DNA of 64,000 nt from Burkholderiales bacterium (GTDB lineage Bacteria > Pseudomonadota > Gammaproteobacteria > Burkholderiales > Burkholderiaceae_C). The stretch spans positions 40,599-104,598 of the forward strand of contig JAIXKR010000086.1 of assembly GCA_026932235.1 (NCBI GenBank). The letters run 5' to 3'. Shown in pieces: positions 55,932 through 63,315 of the stretch. A program made the position numbers and the translations under genes. Position 1 is the first letter of the stretch. The number at the start of each line of letters is the position of its first letter. The notes under the pieces are model-generated. The model was not told where the DNA came from, made no database searches, and saw only the letters and a program-made list of their open reading frames with translations.

Positions 55932-56177
55932 ATGAACGAGCGAGTCACGCTGCGGCAAAGCATGCCGCCTGTGCGCGAACTCGAGAGCACCTCGGGTCGC
56001 GTCGTGCAGGCGGGTGCACGCCCCTTGCCCCAGACCGAATTGAGCAACCAGTTGCCCAATCTGGGGCCTTACCGCATGGGCGGAACGATCTACTACGAAC
56101 TGCAGGTCTATCCCGGGCCATTGCTGAAGATGGTCGGCGCGCCGGCACGCACGCCGGCGCTGGACACTTCGGCCTGA
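55932..56177 (+). CDS. hypothetical 81-aa protein
   Basis: I recognise no family. The 81-residue product is soluble, without signal or membrane segment, rich in Pro, Leu and Arg, with the segment NLGPYRMGGTIYYELQVYPG. ATG at 55932 has GGGAG 6 bases upstream, and TACCAT at 55891-55896 could be a -10 box, so it looks like a genuine single-gene unit. It is divergent from ychF and convergent with the MOSC gene. Codon use resembles its neighbours. Confidence 0.6.
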   Translation: MNERVTLRQSMPPVRELESTSGRVVQAGARPLPQTELSNQLPNLGPYRMGGTIYYELQVYPGPLLKMVGAPARTPALDTSA

Positions 56178-56195
56178 GCAGGTGCGCGGCAGCGA

Positions 56196-57050
56196 TCAGG
56201 CGACCCGCGCAGCGCTCGCCTGCTGCCCCGGACGCAGCACGCGATCGATGCCTTCGAGGATGACGCCGTTCATCGCGAAGCTGATGCCGCCCTGCACGCG
56301 TGCGTCGGCCCGGTAGGTCGACAACGTCTGCCAGGGTTCCCTGCCGACTTCGGCGTTGCCGGGGTCGACGTTGGGGATGACGCAGCGCACGCAGGGCTTG
56401 ACGAGCCGGATCCGCACCGGGCCGCCTTCGGCGTCGATCGTGATCTCGTCGATGCGGTCCTCGTCGTGTGCCTGCAATCCCTCGAGCCAGAGGTTGGCGC
56501 GAAAGCGCTCGGCCCCGACGGCGGCATTCCCGCCCTCGACCAGGCGCCGGTTGAGCTCGGCGAGCGACGCCGTCGAAGCCACGAGCAGCGGAAAGCCGTC
56601 GACGAAGGCGACCTCGGCCTCGACGTCGCCCGTCCAGGCGCGATCGGCCAGGCGCTTCTCCTCGGGGTCGAAGCGCACGAGCCGCGCCGGCGTGCCGAGG
56701 AAGTCGCTGAACCACTGCGCAGCCAGGGCCCCCATGTCGTAGGCCTTGACCTCGTCGCGCCAGACGCGGACCTGCGCCGGCGCTTCCACCGCGTCGAGCG
56801 AGACGTGCAGCGCCAGCATGCCCGGCGCACGCAGCACCATGTCGTCCTCGCGCAGCCGCATCTGCACCAGCGCCATGCGCGGGAGCGCCCGCTGCGTGAG
56901 CATGACCCCCTTGGCATCGACCACCATCCACGCCCGGTCCAGTTGCAGCCCGGTTTCGATCAACAGCGCCTCGTCGACCGGAACGGCAGCGCAGGACTTG
57001 ATCGGGTGCAGGTTCACTGCGGCGAGGCGGCAGTCGATGCGTTCGGTCAC
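56196..57050 (-). CDS. MOSC domain protein (N-terminal beta-barrel plus MOSC)
   Basis: The 284-residue product has the MOSC N-terminal domain (LAAVNLHPIKSCAAVPVDEA, ETGLQLDRAWMVVDAKGVML, TQRALPRMALVQ) and a C-terminal MOSC domain with its conserved cysteine in LVKPCVRCVIPNVDPGNAEV. Relatives (YcbX, mARC) are molybdenum-cofactor enzymes that reduce N-hydroxylated compounds. No [2Fe-2S] domain as in YcbX is present, so it resembles mARC size. The start is taken as GTG 57050, at the family N-terminus; the frame is open further upstream but unlike the family. Confidence 0.88.
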   Translation of the reverse strand: MTERIDCRLAAVNLHPIKSCAAVPVDEALLIETGLQLDRAWMVVDAKGVMLTQRALPRMALVQMRLREDDMVLRAPGMLALHVSLDAVEAPAQVRVWRDEVKAYDMGALAAQWFSDFLGTPARLVRFDPEEKRLADRAWTGDVEAEVAFVDGFPLLVASTASLAELNRRLVEGGNAAVGAERFRANLWLEGLQAHDEDRIDEITIDAEGGPVRIRLVKPCVRCVIPNVDPGNAEVGREPWQTLSTYRADARVQGGISFAMNGVILEGIDRVLRPGQQASAARVA

Positions 57051-57330
57051 GGAAGTCGGCTCGGCTCTGGGGTTATCGGCGCAGGGCGGTGATTGTGCCC
57101 GTACCCGCCCCCGATCGATCCGGCCGCATGAAGGTCGAGTGCCGCGTGACCGATGGGGTCGTGGCGTCATGGACGAGGAAGGCGCTCGATGCGGCGGGGT
57201 GGCGCACCATGGCGCGACGTTGCTTGCGGCCGGCTCTGCCGCCGCGACAGGCGACGGGAACGACAAAGGGCGACCACCGGTCGCCCCGTCTCGGCGGCGG
57301 CGCCGGCATGGCCGGCGCGCGGCTCCTTGC
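57051..57330. other. intergenic region between MOSC and PEP-CTERM genes
   Basis: These 280 bases hold no supported gene. The notable element is an intrinsic terminator for the PEP-CTERM gene at 57262-57286 on the minus strand. The remainder would contain the promoter of the MOSC gene, but I could not recognise one. Confidence 0.4.
57262..57286 (-). terminator. intrinsic terminator of the PEP-CTERM gene
   Basis: On the minus strand, GGGCGACC-ggt-GGTCGCCC forms a perfect 8-bp stem with a 3-base loop (57286-57268), followed by TTTGTC. It lies 45 bases beyond the stop of the PEP-CTERM gene, in the right orientation for it. Confidence 0.7.
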
Positions 57331-58155
57331 TCAGGCGCGGCGGCGCGCAGCCGAACCGGCGGCCAGCAGCGCCGTGACCACGAGGGCCAGCGACACCGGT
57401 TCCGGAACCTGCGTCGGCGGCTCAACGGTGCCGTTGCGAACGTTGAAAATGTAGCGGCCGGCGACGTTGCTGTTCAGCGAACCGCTGATCAGCGCGTTCG
57501 GACCGCCGTCCAGGAAGGCCCCGTTGATGGCGGAACCGGCCAGTTCGAACGTGGCCGCGCCCCCGTTGGACCAGCCCACGCGCGCCGAGCTGCCGCCCAG
57601 ACCGTTGGCGTTGCCGCCGCTGGCCGTACCGGCCTCCCACTGGATCTGGTCGTAGTTGAACTCGAAGTCGAAGTCGCCGGCCGCGATGTCCGAGCGGTCG
57701 GTGATGATCAGCTGGAAGCTGTTCAGATTCCCGTAGTACTGGCTGTAGTAGCCGACATCGATCCAGTTGACGCCGAAGACGCTCCGGCCGCCGATCGTGG
57801 CCTGACCGAAGCGGACCACGTCGCTGCCCGAGCCGCGGGTATCGACGTCGGCGAAGAACGGCGCCAGGATCTCGCGGCTCGTCGTCGACAGGCTGAACGG
57901 AGTGTAGGTCGACAGCGGTGCGTCGAAGGTGACATTGCCATTGTTGTTGACGAACAGTTGGCTGAAGCTCTGCCCGAAGAAGTTGATCGTGAAGCCCAAG
58001 CCCTGTGCGGCGGTCGAACCGTCGTCGTTTGCGGCCAGCACGTTGGTGAACAGTGCCGCATCGCGGATGGCCGCCGCCTGCACGTCGCCCGCCGGCGTCG
58101 CCAGCACCAGCGCCAGCGCGGCGGCGGACACCGAACCCATCAGCGCCTTCGTCAT
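57331..58155 (-). CDS. NIDO-domain PEP-CTERM exported protein
   Basis: The 274-residue product has an N-terminal signal peptide (ALMGSVSAAALALVLATPAG), a NIDO-like extracellular domain (FFGQSFSQLFVNNNGNVTFD, then SREILAPFFADVDTRGSGSD and VRFGQATIGGRSVFGVNWID) and a C-terminal PEP-CTERM sorting signal: VPEPVSLALVVTALLAAGSA followed by ARRRA. Exosortase is expected to cleave at the PEP motif and place the protein at the cell surface or in exopolysaccharide. ATG at 58155 has GGAG 9 bases upstream; ATG 58170 is the alternative. It stands alone, with a sigma-54-type promoter and its own terminator. No exosortase gene lies in the window. Confidence 0.9.
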   Translation of the reverse strand: MTKALMGSVSAAALALVLATPAGDVQAAAIRDAALFTNVLAANDDGSTAAQGLGFTINFFGQSFSQLFVNNNGNVTFDAPLSTYTPFSLSTTSREILAPFFADVDTRGSGSDVVRFGQATIGGRSVFGVNWIDVGYYSQYYGNLNSFQLIITDRSDIAAGDFDFEFNYDQIQWEAGTASGGNANGLGGSSARVGWSNGGAATFELAGSAINGAFLDGGPNALISGSLNSNVAGRYIFNVRNGTVEPPTQVPEPVSLALVVTALLAAGSAARRRA

Positions 58156-58221
58156 TTCTTCAATCTCCATTTCATGTTGCCGCTGCGTGCAACACCGCGT
58201 CGCACACTGCCAAAATGACAG

Positions 58222-58236
58222 GCAAATCCCGCGCCA
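58222..58236 (-). promoter_or_regulatory. sigma-54 (RpoN) -24/-12 promoter of the PEP-CTERM gene
   Basis: On the minus strand the sequence reads TGGCGCG-ggat-TTGC, with the invariant GG and GC exactly 10 bases apart; it differs from the consensus TGGCACG-N4-TTGC at one position. The start point would be near 58210, giving a leader of about 55 bases before ATG 58155. RpoN-dependent transcription of PEP-CTERM genes has been reported in floc-forming Zoogloea, which supports this reading. Confidence 0.65.
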
Positions 58237-58593
58237 ATCATCGTAAGTCTTTGATTTTCTTGGTTATCTCTAGCGGCGCGCGGCAAGAGTGTCAGAAATC
58301 TCGACAGCCCGGCCGGGGCGCCCCCGACTTCAAGCGCCGACCGGCCCGCCTGCACCGGCCGGCCGGTATGCACACCGCCCGAGGTGCGCGATGTTGACCT
58401 TCGGGTCCAGCGCGCGGTCTGCACGCTGGCGTCGTCGCCGTCGTCGATGGGTCGCCATTCGACGCTGCGGACGTTCATCTCGAGCCGACCTGATCTGCGA
58501 GGCATCTCCGCCGGTCCGGGCTGTGGAGCTACACCACCAGCCGGGACACGACCCTCCCTGCCGCAGCGTGAGGACTTCAGGTTGTCGGATCAA

Positions 58594-58599
58594 TAGAAT
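58594..58599 (+). promoter_or_regulatory. -10 box of the UbiH-like gene, predicting a leaderless mRNA
   Basis: TAGAAT ends 6 bases before ATG 58606, so transcription should begin at or next to the start codon. No ribosome binding site is present. No consensus -35 was found. Confidence 0.45.
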
Positions 58600-58605
58600 G
58601 GCCGC

Positions 58606-59712
58606 ATGGCGGCTTTCGACGTCTGCGTGCGCGGCTCGGGCTCCGTGGCGATGGCCGCGGCGCTCGCGCTTGCGCGCCTGGGGCTGTCGGTGGCGTGGAC
58701 GGGCGCGCATGCCGCAGGCGCCGCGGCCGACCTTCGCACCTATGCGCTCAACGAGTGCTCGGTGCGGTTGCTGCAGACGCTCAAGGTCTGGGACGGCCTG
58801 CCCGTCGATGCGCGTACCGCGGTGCAAGACATCCGCGTCGAAGGCGACCGTCCCGGAGCGACGCTGCACTTCGACGCCGGCAGCAGCGGCGTCGGCGCCC
58901 TGAGCTGGATCGTCGATGCCGCCGAACTCGATGCCGGTCTCGGCGCGGCGCTCCGCTATGCCCCGCACGTCAGCCACCTGCCCGACGGGGCCGACGCCGC
59001 GCTGCAGGTGCTGGCCGAGGGCCGCGACTCGGCGGCGCGCAGGCGCCTGGGCGTGGCGATGCCGTCGCACGCGTACGGCCAGCGCGGCCTGGCGGCGCGG
59101 CTGCTCGCCGACCGCGCGCACGAGGGCGTGGCGCGGCAATGGTTCCGCGCGCCGGACGTGCTCGCCCTGCTGCCTTTCGACCGCCCGCAGGCCGGACATG
59201 GCTACGGCCTCGTCTGGTCGCTGCCGCAGGAGCGTGCGCTCGCGCTGCAGCAGTGCGACGCCGCGGCCTTCGAGGCCGAGCTCGCGCAGGCCACCGGCGG
59301 TGCGGCAGGCACACTGCGCCTGGCCAGCGAGCGCGCGAGCTGGCCGCTCGCGCTCGCCCAGGCGGAGGCCGTCTGCGGCCCCGGCTGGGTGTTGCTGGGC
59401 GACGCCGCGCACCTCGTGCACCCGCTCGCCGGGCAGGGGCTCAACCTCGGTCTGGCCGACGTCGCGGTGCTGGCCGAGCAGCTCGCCGCGCGCGAAAGCT
59501 GGCGCGGACTCGGTGACGAGCGCCTGCTGCGCCGCTACGCGCGTGCGCGGCGGCTGCCGACGCAGGCGATGGGCCTGGTCACCGACGGCCTGCTGCAGCT
59601 CTTCGCGCATCCGAACCCGGTGGCGCGGGAACTTCGCAACCGCGGGCTCGGTCTCGTCGAGCACCTGCCGCTGCTCAAGCGCGCGCTGGTGCGCCGGGCG
59701 ATGGGCGCCTGA
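58606..59712 (+). CDS. UbiH/UbiF/VisC family FAD-dependent monooxygenase
   Basis: The 368-residue product has an N-terminal FAD-binding fold (FDVCVRGSGSVAMAAALALA) and the second FAD motif VLLGDAAHLVHPLAGQGLNL typical of ubiquinone-ring hydroxylases. The dinucleotide loop is GSGSVA rather than GxGxxG. It is somewhat shorter than E. coli UbiH (392). It probably hydroxylates a ubiquinone precursor; which ring carbon is not clear. It is followed by the DsbC-like gene, an order common in Burkholderiales. Confidence 0.88.
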   Translation: MAAFDVCVRGSGSVAMAAALALARLGLSVAWTGAHAAGAAADLRTYALNECSVRLLQTLKVWDGLPVDARTAVQDIRVEGDRPGATLHFDAGSSGVGALSWIVDAAELDAGLGAALRYAPHVSHLPDGADAALQVLAEGRDSAARRRLGVAMPSHAYGQRGLAARLLADRAHEGVARQWFRAPDVLALLPFDRPQAGHGYGLVWSLPQERALALQQCDAAAFEAELAQATGGAAGTLRLASERASWPLALAQAEAVCGPGWVLLGDAAHLVHPLAGQGLNLGLADVAVLAEQLAARESWRGLGDERLLRRYARARRLPTQAMGLVTDGLLQLFAHPNPVARELRNRGLGLVEHLPLLKRALVRRAMGA

Positions 59713-59738
59713 GCGCTGCCTTCAAGGACTCACCCGTG

Positions 59739-60518
59739 ATGACCGTCTTCAAGCTCCGTATCGCGGCGTTCGCCTCTGTGCTTGCGCTTTCGGCGCCGCT
59801 GGCCGTGCAGGCCCAGGCGACCGCGCCGGGTCAGGCCGCGGCCAGCGCCGCGGGGGTCGAGGCCACGCTGCGCAAGAACCTGGCCGAGCGGCTGCCGGGC
59901 CTGCCGCCGATCGACGAGATCTCGAAGACGCCGATCGCGGGCCTCTACGAAGTGCGCATCGGCCACGAGCTCTATTACGCCGACGAGCAGGGCGATCACC
60001 TGATCGTTCAGGGCTCGATCGTCGACACGCGCACGCGCGTCAACCTTACCGAGGAGCGCATCGACAAGCTCACCGCGGTGGCCTGGGACGCATTGCCGCT
60101 CAAGGACGCGATGGTCATCAAGCAGGGCAACGGGCAGCGCAAGCTCGCGGTCTTCGTCGACCCCAACTGCAGCTACTGCAAGCGCTTCGAGCGCGACCTC
60201 GCGGCGGCCAAGGACATCACCGTCTACGCCTTCCTCTACCCGATCCTCGGTGCCGATTCGCAGGCCAAGTCGCGCGACATCTGGTGCGCCAAGGACGCCG
60301 CGAAGACCTGGCGCGCCTGGATGCTGGACGGCGTCACGCCGCCGAAGGTCATGGGCCGCTGCGACACCGCGGCGCTCGAGCGCAACCTCGAGTTCGGCCG
60401 CAGGCACCGCGTGCAGGGCACGCCGGCGCTCTTCTTCGAGGACGGATCGCGCCGGCCCGGGGCGATCCCGGGCGCCGAACTCGAACGGCTCCTGGCCGCC
60501 GCAGCGCGCAAGAACTGA
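59739..60518 (+). CDS. dsbC: periplasmic thiol:disulfide isomerase DsbC
   Basis: DsbC corrects wrong disulfides in the periplasm as a V-shaped dimer. The 259-residue product has a signal peptide (ending LAVQAQA), an N-terminal dimerisation domain ([39 protein letters not shown]) and a thioredoxin domain with active site [12 protein letters not shown] and cis-proline [12 protein letters not shown]. The second cysteine pair (WCAKD, GRCD) is also present. AAGGA lies upstream; the start may be GTG 59736 or ATG 59739. Confidence 0.94.
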   Translation: MTVFKLRIAAFASVLALSAPLAVQAQATAPGQAAASAAGVEATLRKNLAERLPGLPPIDEISKTPIAGLYEVRIGHELYYADEQGDHLIVQGSIVDTRTRVNLTEERIDKLTAVAWDALPLKDAMVIKQGNGQRKLAVFVDPNCSYCKRFERDLAAAKDITVYAFLYPILGADSQAKSRDIWCAKDAAKTWRAWMLDGVTPPKVMGRCDTAALERNLEFGRRHRVQGTPALFFEDGSRRPGAIPGAELERLLAAAARKN

Positions 60519-60609
60519 ACGGCCGGCGGCGACCGGATCGAGGGGCAGGGGAGCGCGCGGCCGGCGCCCGTATAGTGGCGCGCATCGACGCCCGACGGAG
60601 CTTCATGCC

Positions 60610-61398
60610 ATGACCGAACCGCTGATCCTCACCGAAATCCACGGCGACGGCGCGCGCCGCACCGCGCTCATCCGCATCAACCGCCCCAAGCAGCTCAACG
60701 CGCTCAACGACGCGCTGATGGTCGAGATGGGCCAGGCGCTGATCGGCTTCGACCGCGACGACTCGATCGGCTGCATCGTCATCACGGGCAACGAGAAGGC
60801 CTTCGCGGCCGGTGCCGACATTGCCGCGATGGCGAAGTACGACTACATGCACGTGCACCAGACCGAGTACATCACCCGCAACTGGGAGACGCTGCTGCAG
60901 GTGAGGAAGCCGGTGATCGCGGCCGTCGCGGGCTTCGCGCTCGGCGGCGGCTGCGAGCTGGCGATGATGTGCGACTTCATCATCGCCGCCGACAACGCCA
61001 AGTTCGGCCAGCCGGAGATCAAGCTCGGCATCATTCCCGGTGCCGGCGGCACGCAACGCCTGCCGCGCGCGGTGGGCAAGGCCAAGACCATGGACCTCGT
61101 CCTCACCGGCCGCATGATGGACGTGCAGGAGGCCGAGCGCTCGGGCCTGGTCTCGCGCGTCGTGCCGGCCGACAAGCTGCTCGAGGAGGCGCTGGCCGCC
61201 GCCGCCGCCATCTGCGCCTACAGCGGCCCGAGCCTGGCGCTGGCCAAGGCCTGCGTCAACAAGGCGTTCGAAGGCGGCCTGCGCGACGGCATCGACCACG
61301 AGCGCCGCATCTTCCACTCGCTCTTCGCCACCGAGGACCAGAAGGAAGGCATGGACGCCTTCCTCAACAAGCGCGCGCCGCGCTTCAGGCAGCGCTGA
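60610..61398 (+). CDS. enoyl-CoA hydratase
   Basis: The 262-residue crotonase-fold protein has both catalytic glutamates in their usual blocks: [20 protein letters not shown] and [20 protein letters not shown], with oxyanion segment [12 protein letters not shown]. It is a close match to mitochondrial-type short-chain enoyl-CoA hydratase (FadB1x/PaaF-like) for beta-oxidation. A box TATAGT at 60571-60576 could be its -10, with ACGGAG ahead of the ATG. It stands alone and is convergent with the CotH-kinase gene. Confidence 0.94.
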   Translation: MTEPLILTEIHGDGARRTALIRINRPKQLNALNDALMVEMGQALIGFDRDDSIGCIVITGNEKAFAAGADIAAMAKYDYMHVHQTEYITRNWETLLQVRKPVIAAVAGFALGGGCELAMMCDFIIAADNAKFGQPEIKLGIIPGAGGTQRLPRAVGKAKTMDLVLTGRMMDVQEAERSGLVSRVVPADKLLEEALAAAAAICAYSGPSLALAKACVNKAFEGGLRDGIDHERRIFHSLFATEDQKEGMDAFLNKRAPRFRQR

Positions 61399-61410
61399 AC
61401 GCAGCCCGTT

Positions 61411-61437
61411 GCCGCGGCCGTTGCCCGAGGCCGCGGC
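61411..61437. terminator. hairpin between convergent enoyl-CoA hydratase and CotH genes
   Basis: GCCGCGGCC (61411-61419) and GGCCGCGGC (61429-61437) form a perfect 9-bp GC-only stem with a 9-base loop, touching the stop codon of the CotH gene. No T-run is present on either side, so it may block converging transcription or need Rho. Confidence 0.45.
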
Positions 61438-63309
61438 TCACCGGGCCGTGTCGCCGGGCAGCGCCCATTGCGCGTCCAGCCAGGCCGCACGCTGCTCGAG
61501 CCAGTCGCTGAGGTAGGCGACCTCGCCCGCGTACGAGCCGGCGAGCGTGCGGTTGTGGGGCCAGCCCGGTTCCTCCCCGATGTTCCAGATGGCGTAGTTG
61601 CGCGTCTGGGCTGCGTCCAGCGCGGCGGCGCTGTCGTGCACGAAAGCCAGCAGAGCCGGGACGCGGCTGCCGAGGAACTGCCAGCGCGCCGCCACCTGGC
61701 GCGCGAACCCCGGGTCCTTGAACAACTGCGACATGTAGCCCAGGTCGTGCGCCCACCAGCCCCCCGGGCTTTCGTGCCCTTCGGGGTTGATGTTCCCGGC
61801 AGCGAGGTCGAAGTCCCACAGCGGCCCGAACACCAGCTTGCCCTGGTCCTTGCGATGCACGAAGGTGCTGGAGAAGAACACGTCGTTGTTGCGCATCAGC
61901 TCGTTGATCAGGTAGTAGTCCACCAGCGCTTCGACATCCAGCCGGGCCGCATAGCCGGTTGCGGGGTCGGTGAAATCGGCCCCGAAGAGGCGTTGCTCGA
62001 AATCGTCGATCACCGCCGCGATGCGCGCGGTCTGCGCGGCGTCGGTGTCGGACTTCACCGTGTACGGCATGTTCAAGGGTTCCCTGCCGTAGAACCAGTA
62101 GTCCTCGTCCAGTCGCGCGTCGATCTCCAGCAGGAAGCCGCCGGGGTCGTCCGCCGTGGCGGCCGAGGTGCCGATGTCCACCCGCTGCGGGCCGACCTTG
62201 ATGTGCTCGGTGAGTTCGTACACGCCGCGGTACTGGCCGTTGAGCCGCAGTTCGACGAAGCGGGATGCCGGTGTGTAGTCCATCCCCAGTTGCCGGCCCA
62301 TGCAGAAGGCGAGCGCGTTGCGCAGCATCGTCTTGTCAAGGTAGTTGGCCAGCAAGGCCCAGTCGCGCTCGGCCGGCAGGCCCAACAGGGAGGAGGCCTG
62401 GCCGAGCTTGATGCGATAGGGCTTCTTCGGCAAGGCCCAGGTGGCGTTGCCGCGGCCGCGGATGGACAGCGGCAGCGCCTCGGCTGCCGCCTCGCCGGGC
62501 GCTTCGATGCGCAGCCGGCCCTTGACGTAGTCGGTCTTGGTCAGGATGGGTGCGGCGTCGTCGGTATCGATCTCCATCACCACCGGGCTGGCAGTGGTGC
62601 AGCTCGACGGATCGAGGGTTTGCGCCACTTCCCAGCCCAGCGTGCGCGCCGTGACACCGGGCAGCAGCCGGTGGCGCTCGGGGTCGAGGTAGCGCGCTGT
62701 CGTTCCCATCAGTGCCGCGGCCAGTGCCAGCGCCCCTTCGCCGTCCGCGCCGCGCCGGGCCAGCGCGGCGTTGCCGGCCTGCCAGGCGCCATGGAGCGCA
62801 CGGGCCGTGGTCTGCAGCGCCGCGTCGTCCGACCAATTGGCGGCGTCGAGCAGGTCGACGTGCTCGTCGAGGCCGAACAGTTCGCGCAGGGGCCGCTGCG
62901 CCGCGTCCACGCCCTCGTCCGGGCTGATCTGCCATTGCAGAGCGACCAGCGTGCTGAAGACGCTCATGCTGGCGGCCGTTGCCGGCGCCGCCAGCCAGCT
63001 GCGCTGCGTTCCTTCGCCGCGTTCGGCGACCAGCAGCGTGTCGTCCGGGCTGGAACGACGGGGGAGCGTGAGCCGGTAGTGGCCGCTGACGTCGGCCTGG
63101 GCGCGAACGACTTCGTCGTCGTTGCAGGCGAAGTCACGGTTGGCGTCGGCGCAGACGGTCCAGGGCCCGTCGCCGTCCGTGGGCAGGATTCGACCTTGCA
63201 CCTCGACGCCGGATCCGCCGCCGCAGCCGGTCAGGCTCATCGCGGCCAGGCTGAATGCGATCGCCAGCAGCGCGTGCGCGCCCTGCAGCGGATGAACTTT
63301 GCTCGTCAT
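61438..63309 (-). CDS. CotH kinase family lipoprotein
   Basis: This 623-residue secreted lipoprotein (lipobox SLTGC, Cys about 29, followed by Gly-rich linker) has an N-terminal region resembling a carboxypeptidase-regulatory or dockerin-like fold (DANRDFACNDDE, GHYRLTLPRRS) and a CotH domain: IRGRGNATWALPKKPYRIKL, RLNGQYRGVYELTEHIKV, LVDYYLINELMRNNDVFFSS and FGPLWDFDLAAGNINPEG. CotH proteins are atypical protein kinases first known from Bacillus spore coats; the conserved lysine in KKPYRIKL and the WDFD motif suggest activity. It starts 6 bases after lysS ends, on the same strand. Target and purpose are unknown. Confidence 0.85.
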   Translation of the reverse strand: MTSKVHPLQGAHALLAIAFSLAAMSLTGCGGGSGVEVQGRILPTDGDGPWTVCADANRDFACNDDEVVRAQADVSGHYRLTLPRRSSPDDTLLVAERGEGTQRSWLAAPATAASMSVFSTLVALQWQISPDEGVDAAQRPLRELFGLDEHVDLLDAANWSDDAALQTTARALHGAWQAGNAALARRGADGEGALALAAALMGTTARYLDPERHRLLPGVTARTLGWEVAQTLDPSSCTTASPVVMEIDTDDAAPILTKTDYVKGRLRIEAPGEAAAEALPLSIRGRGNATWALPKKPYRIKLGQASSLLGLPAERDWALLANYLDKTMLRNALAFCMGRQLGMDYTPASRFVELRLNGQYRGVYELTEHIKVGPQRVDIGTSAATADDPGGFLLEIDARLDEDYWFYGREPLNMPYTVKSDTDAAQTARIAAVIDDFEQRLFGADFTDPATGYAARLDVEALVDYYLINELMRNNDVFFSSTFVHRKDQGKLVFGPLWDFDLAAGNINPEGHESPGGWWAHDLGYMSQLFKDPGFARQVAARWQFLGSRVPALLAFVHDSAAALDAAQTRNYAIWNIGEEPGWPHNRTLAGSYAGEVAYLSDWLEQRAAWLDAQWALPGDTAR

Positions 63310-63315
63310 CGGTTC

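Larger units (their letters stand above)
58156..58605. other. 450-base regulatory gap between the PEP-CTERM and UbiH-like genes
   Basis: No gene could be supported here; the open frames in this stretch lack family features, ribosome sites and consistent codon bias. The gap contains an AT-rich patch near 58245-58275, the sigma-54-type promoter of the PEP-CTERM gene (58222-58236), a possible activator site TGTC-N9-GACA at 58290-58306, and the -10 box of the UbiH-like gene (58594-58599). Confidence 0.5.

Noticed and set aside
58152-58505. Open frame of 117 codons on the minus strand upstream of the PEP-CTERM gene
   Set aside because: It overlaps the sigma-54 promoter and leader of the PEP-CTERM gene, has no ribosome site or family feature, and its amino-acid make-up looks random for 70% GC DNA.
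58384-58596. Open frame of 70 codons on the plus strand before the UbiH-like gene
   Set aside because: No ribosome site, no recognisable motif, and it lies in a gap whose other open frames are also unconvincing.
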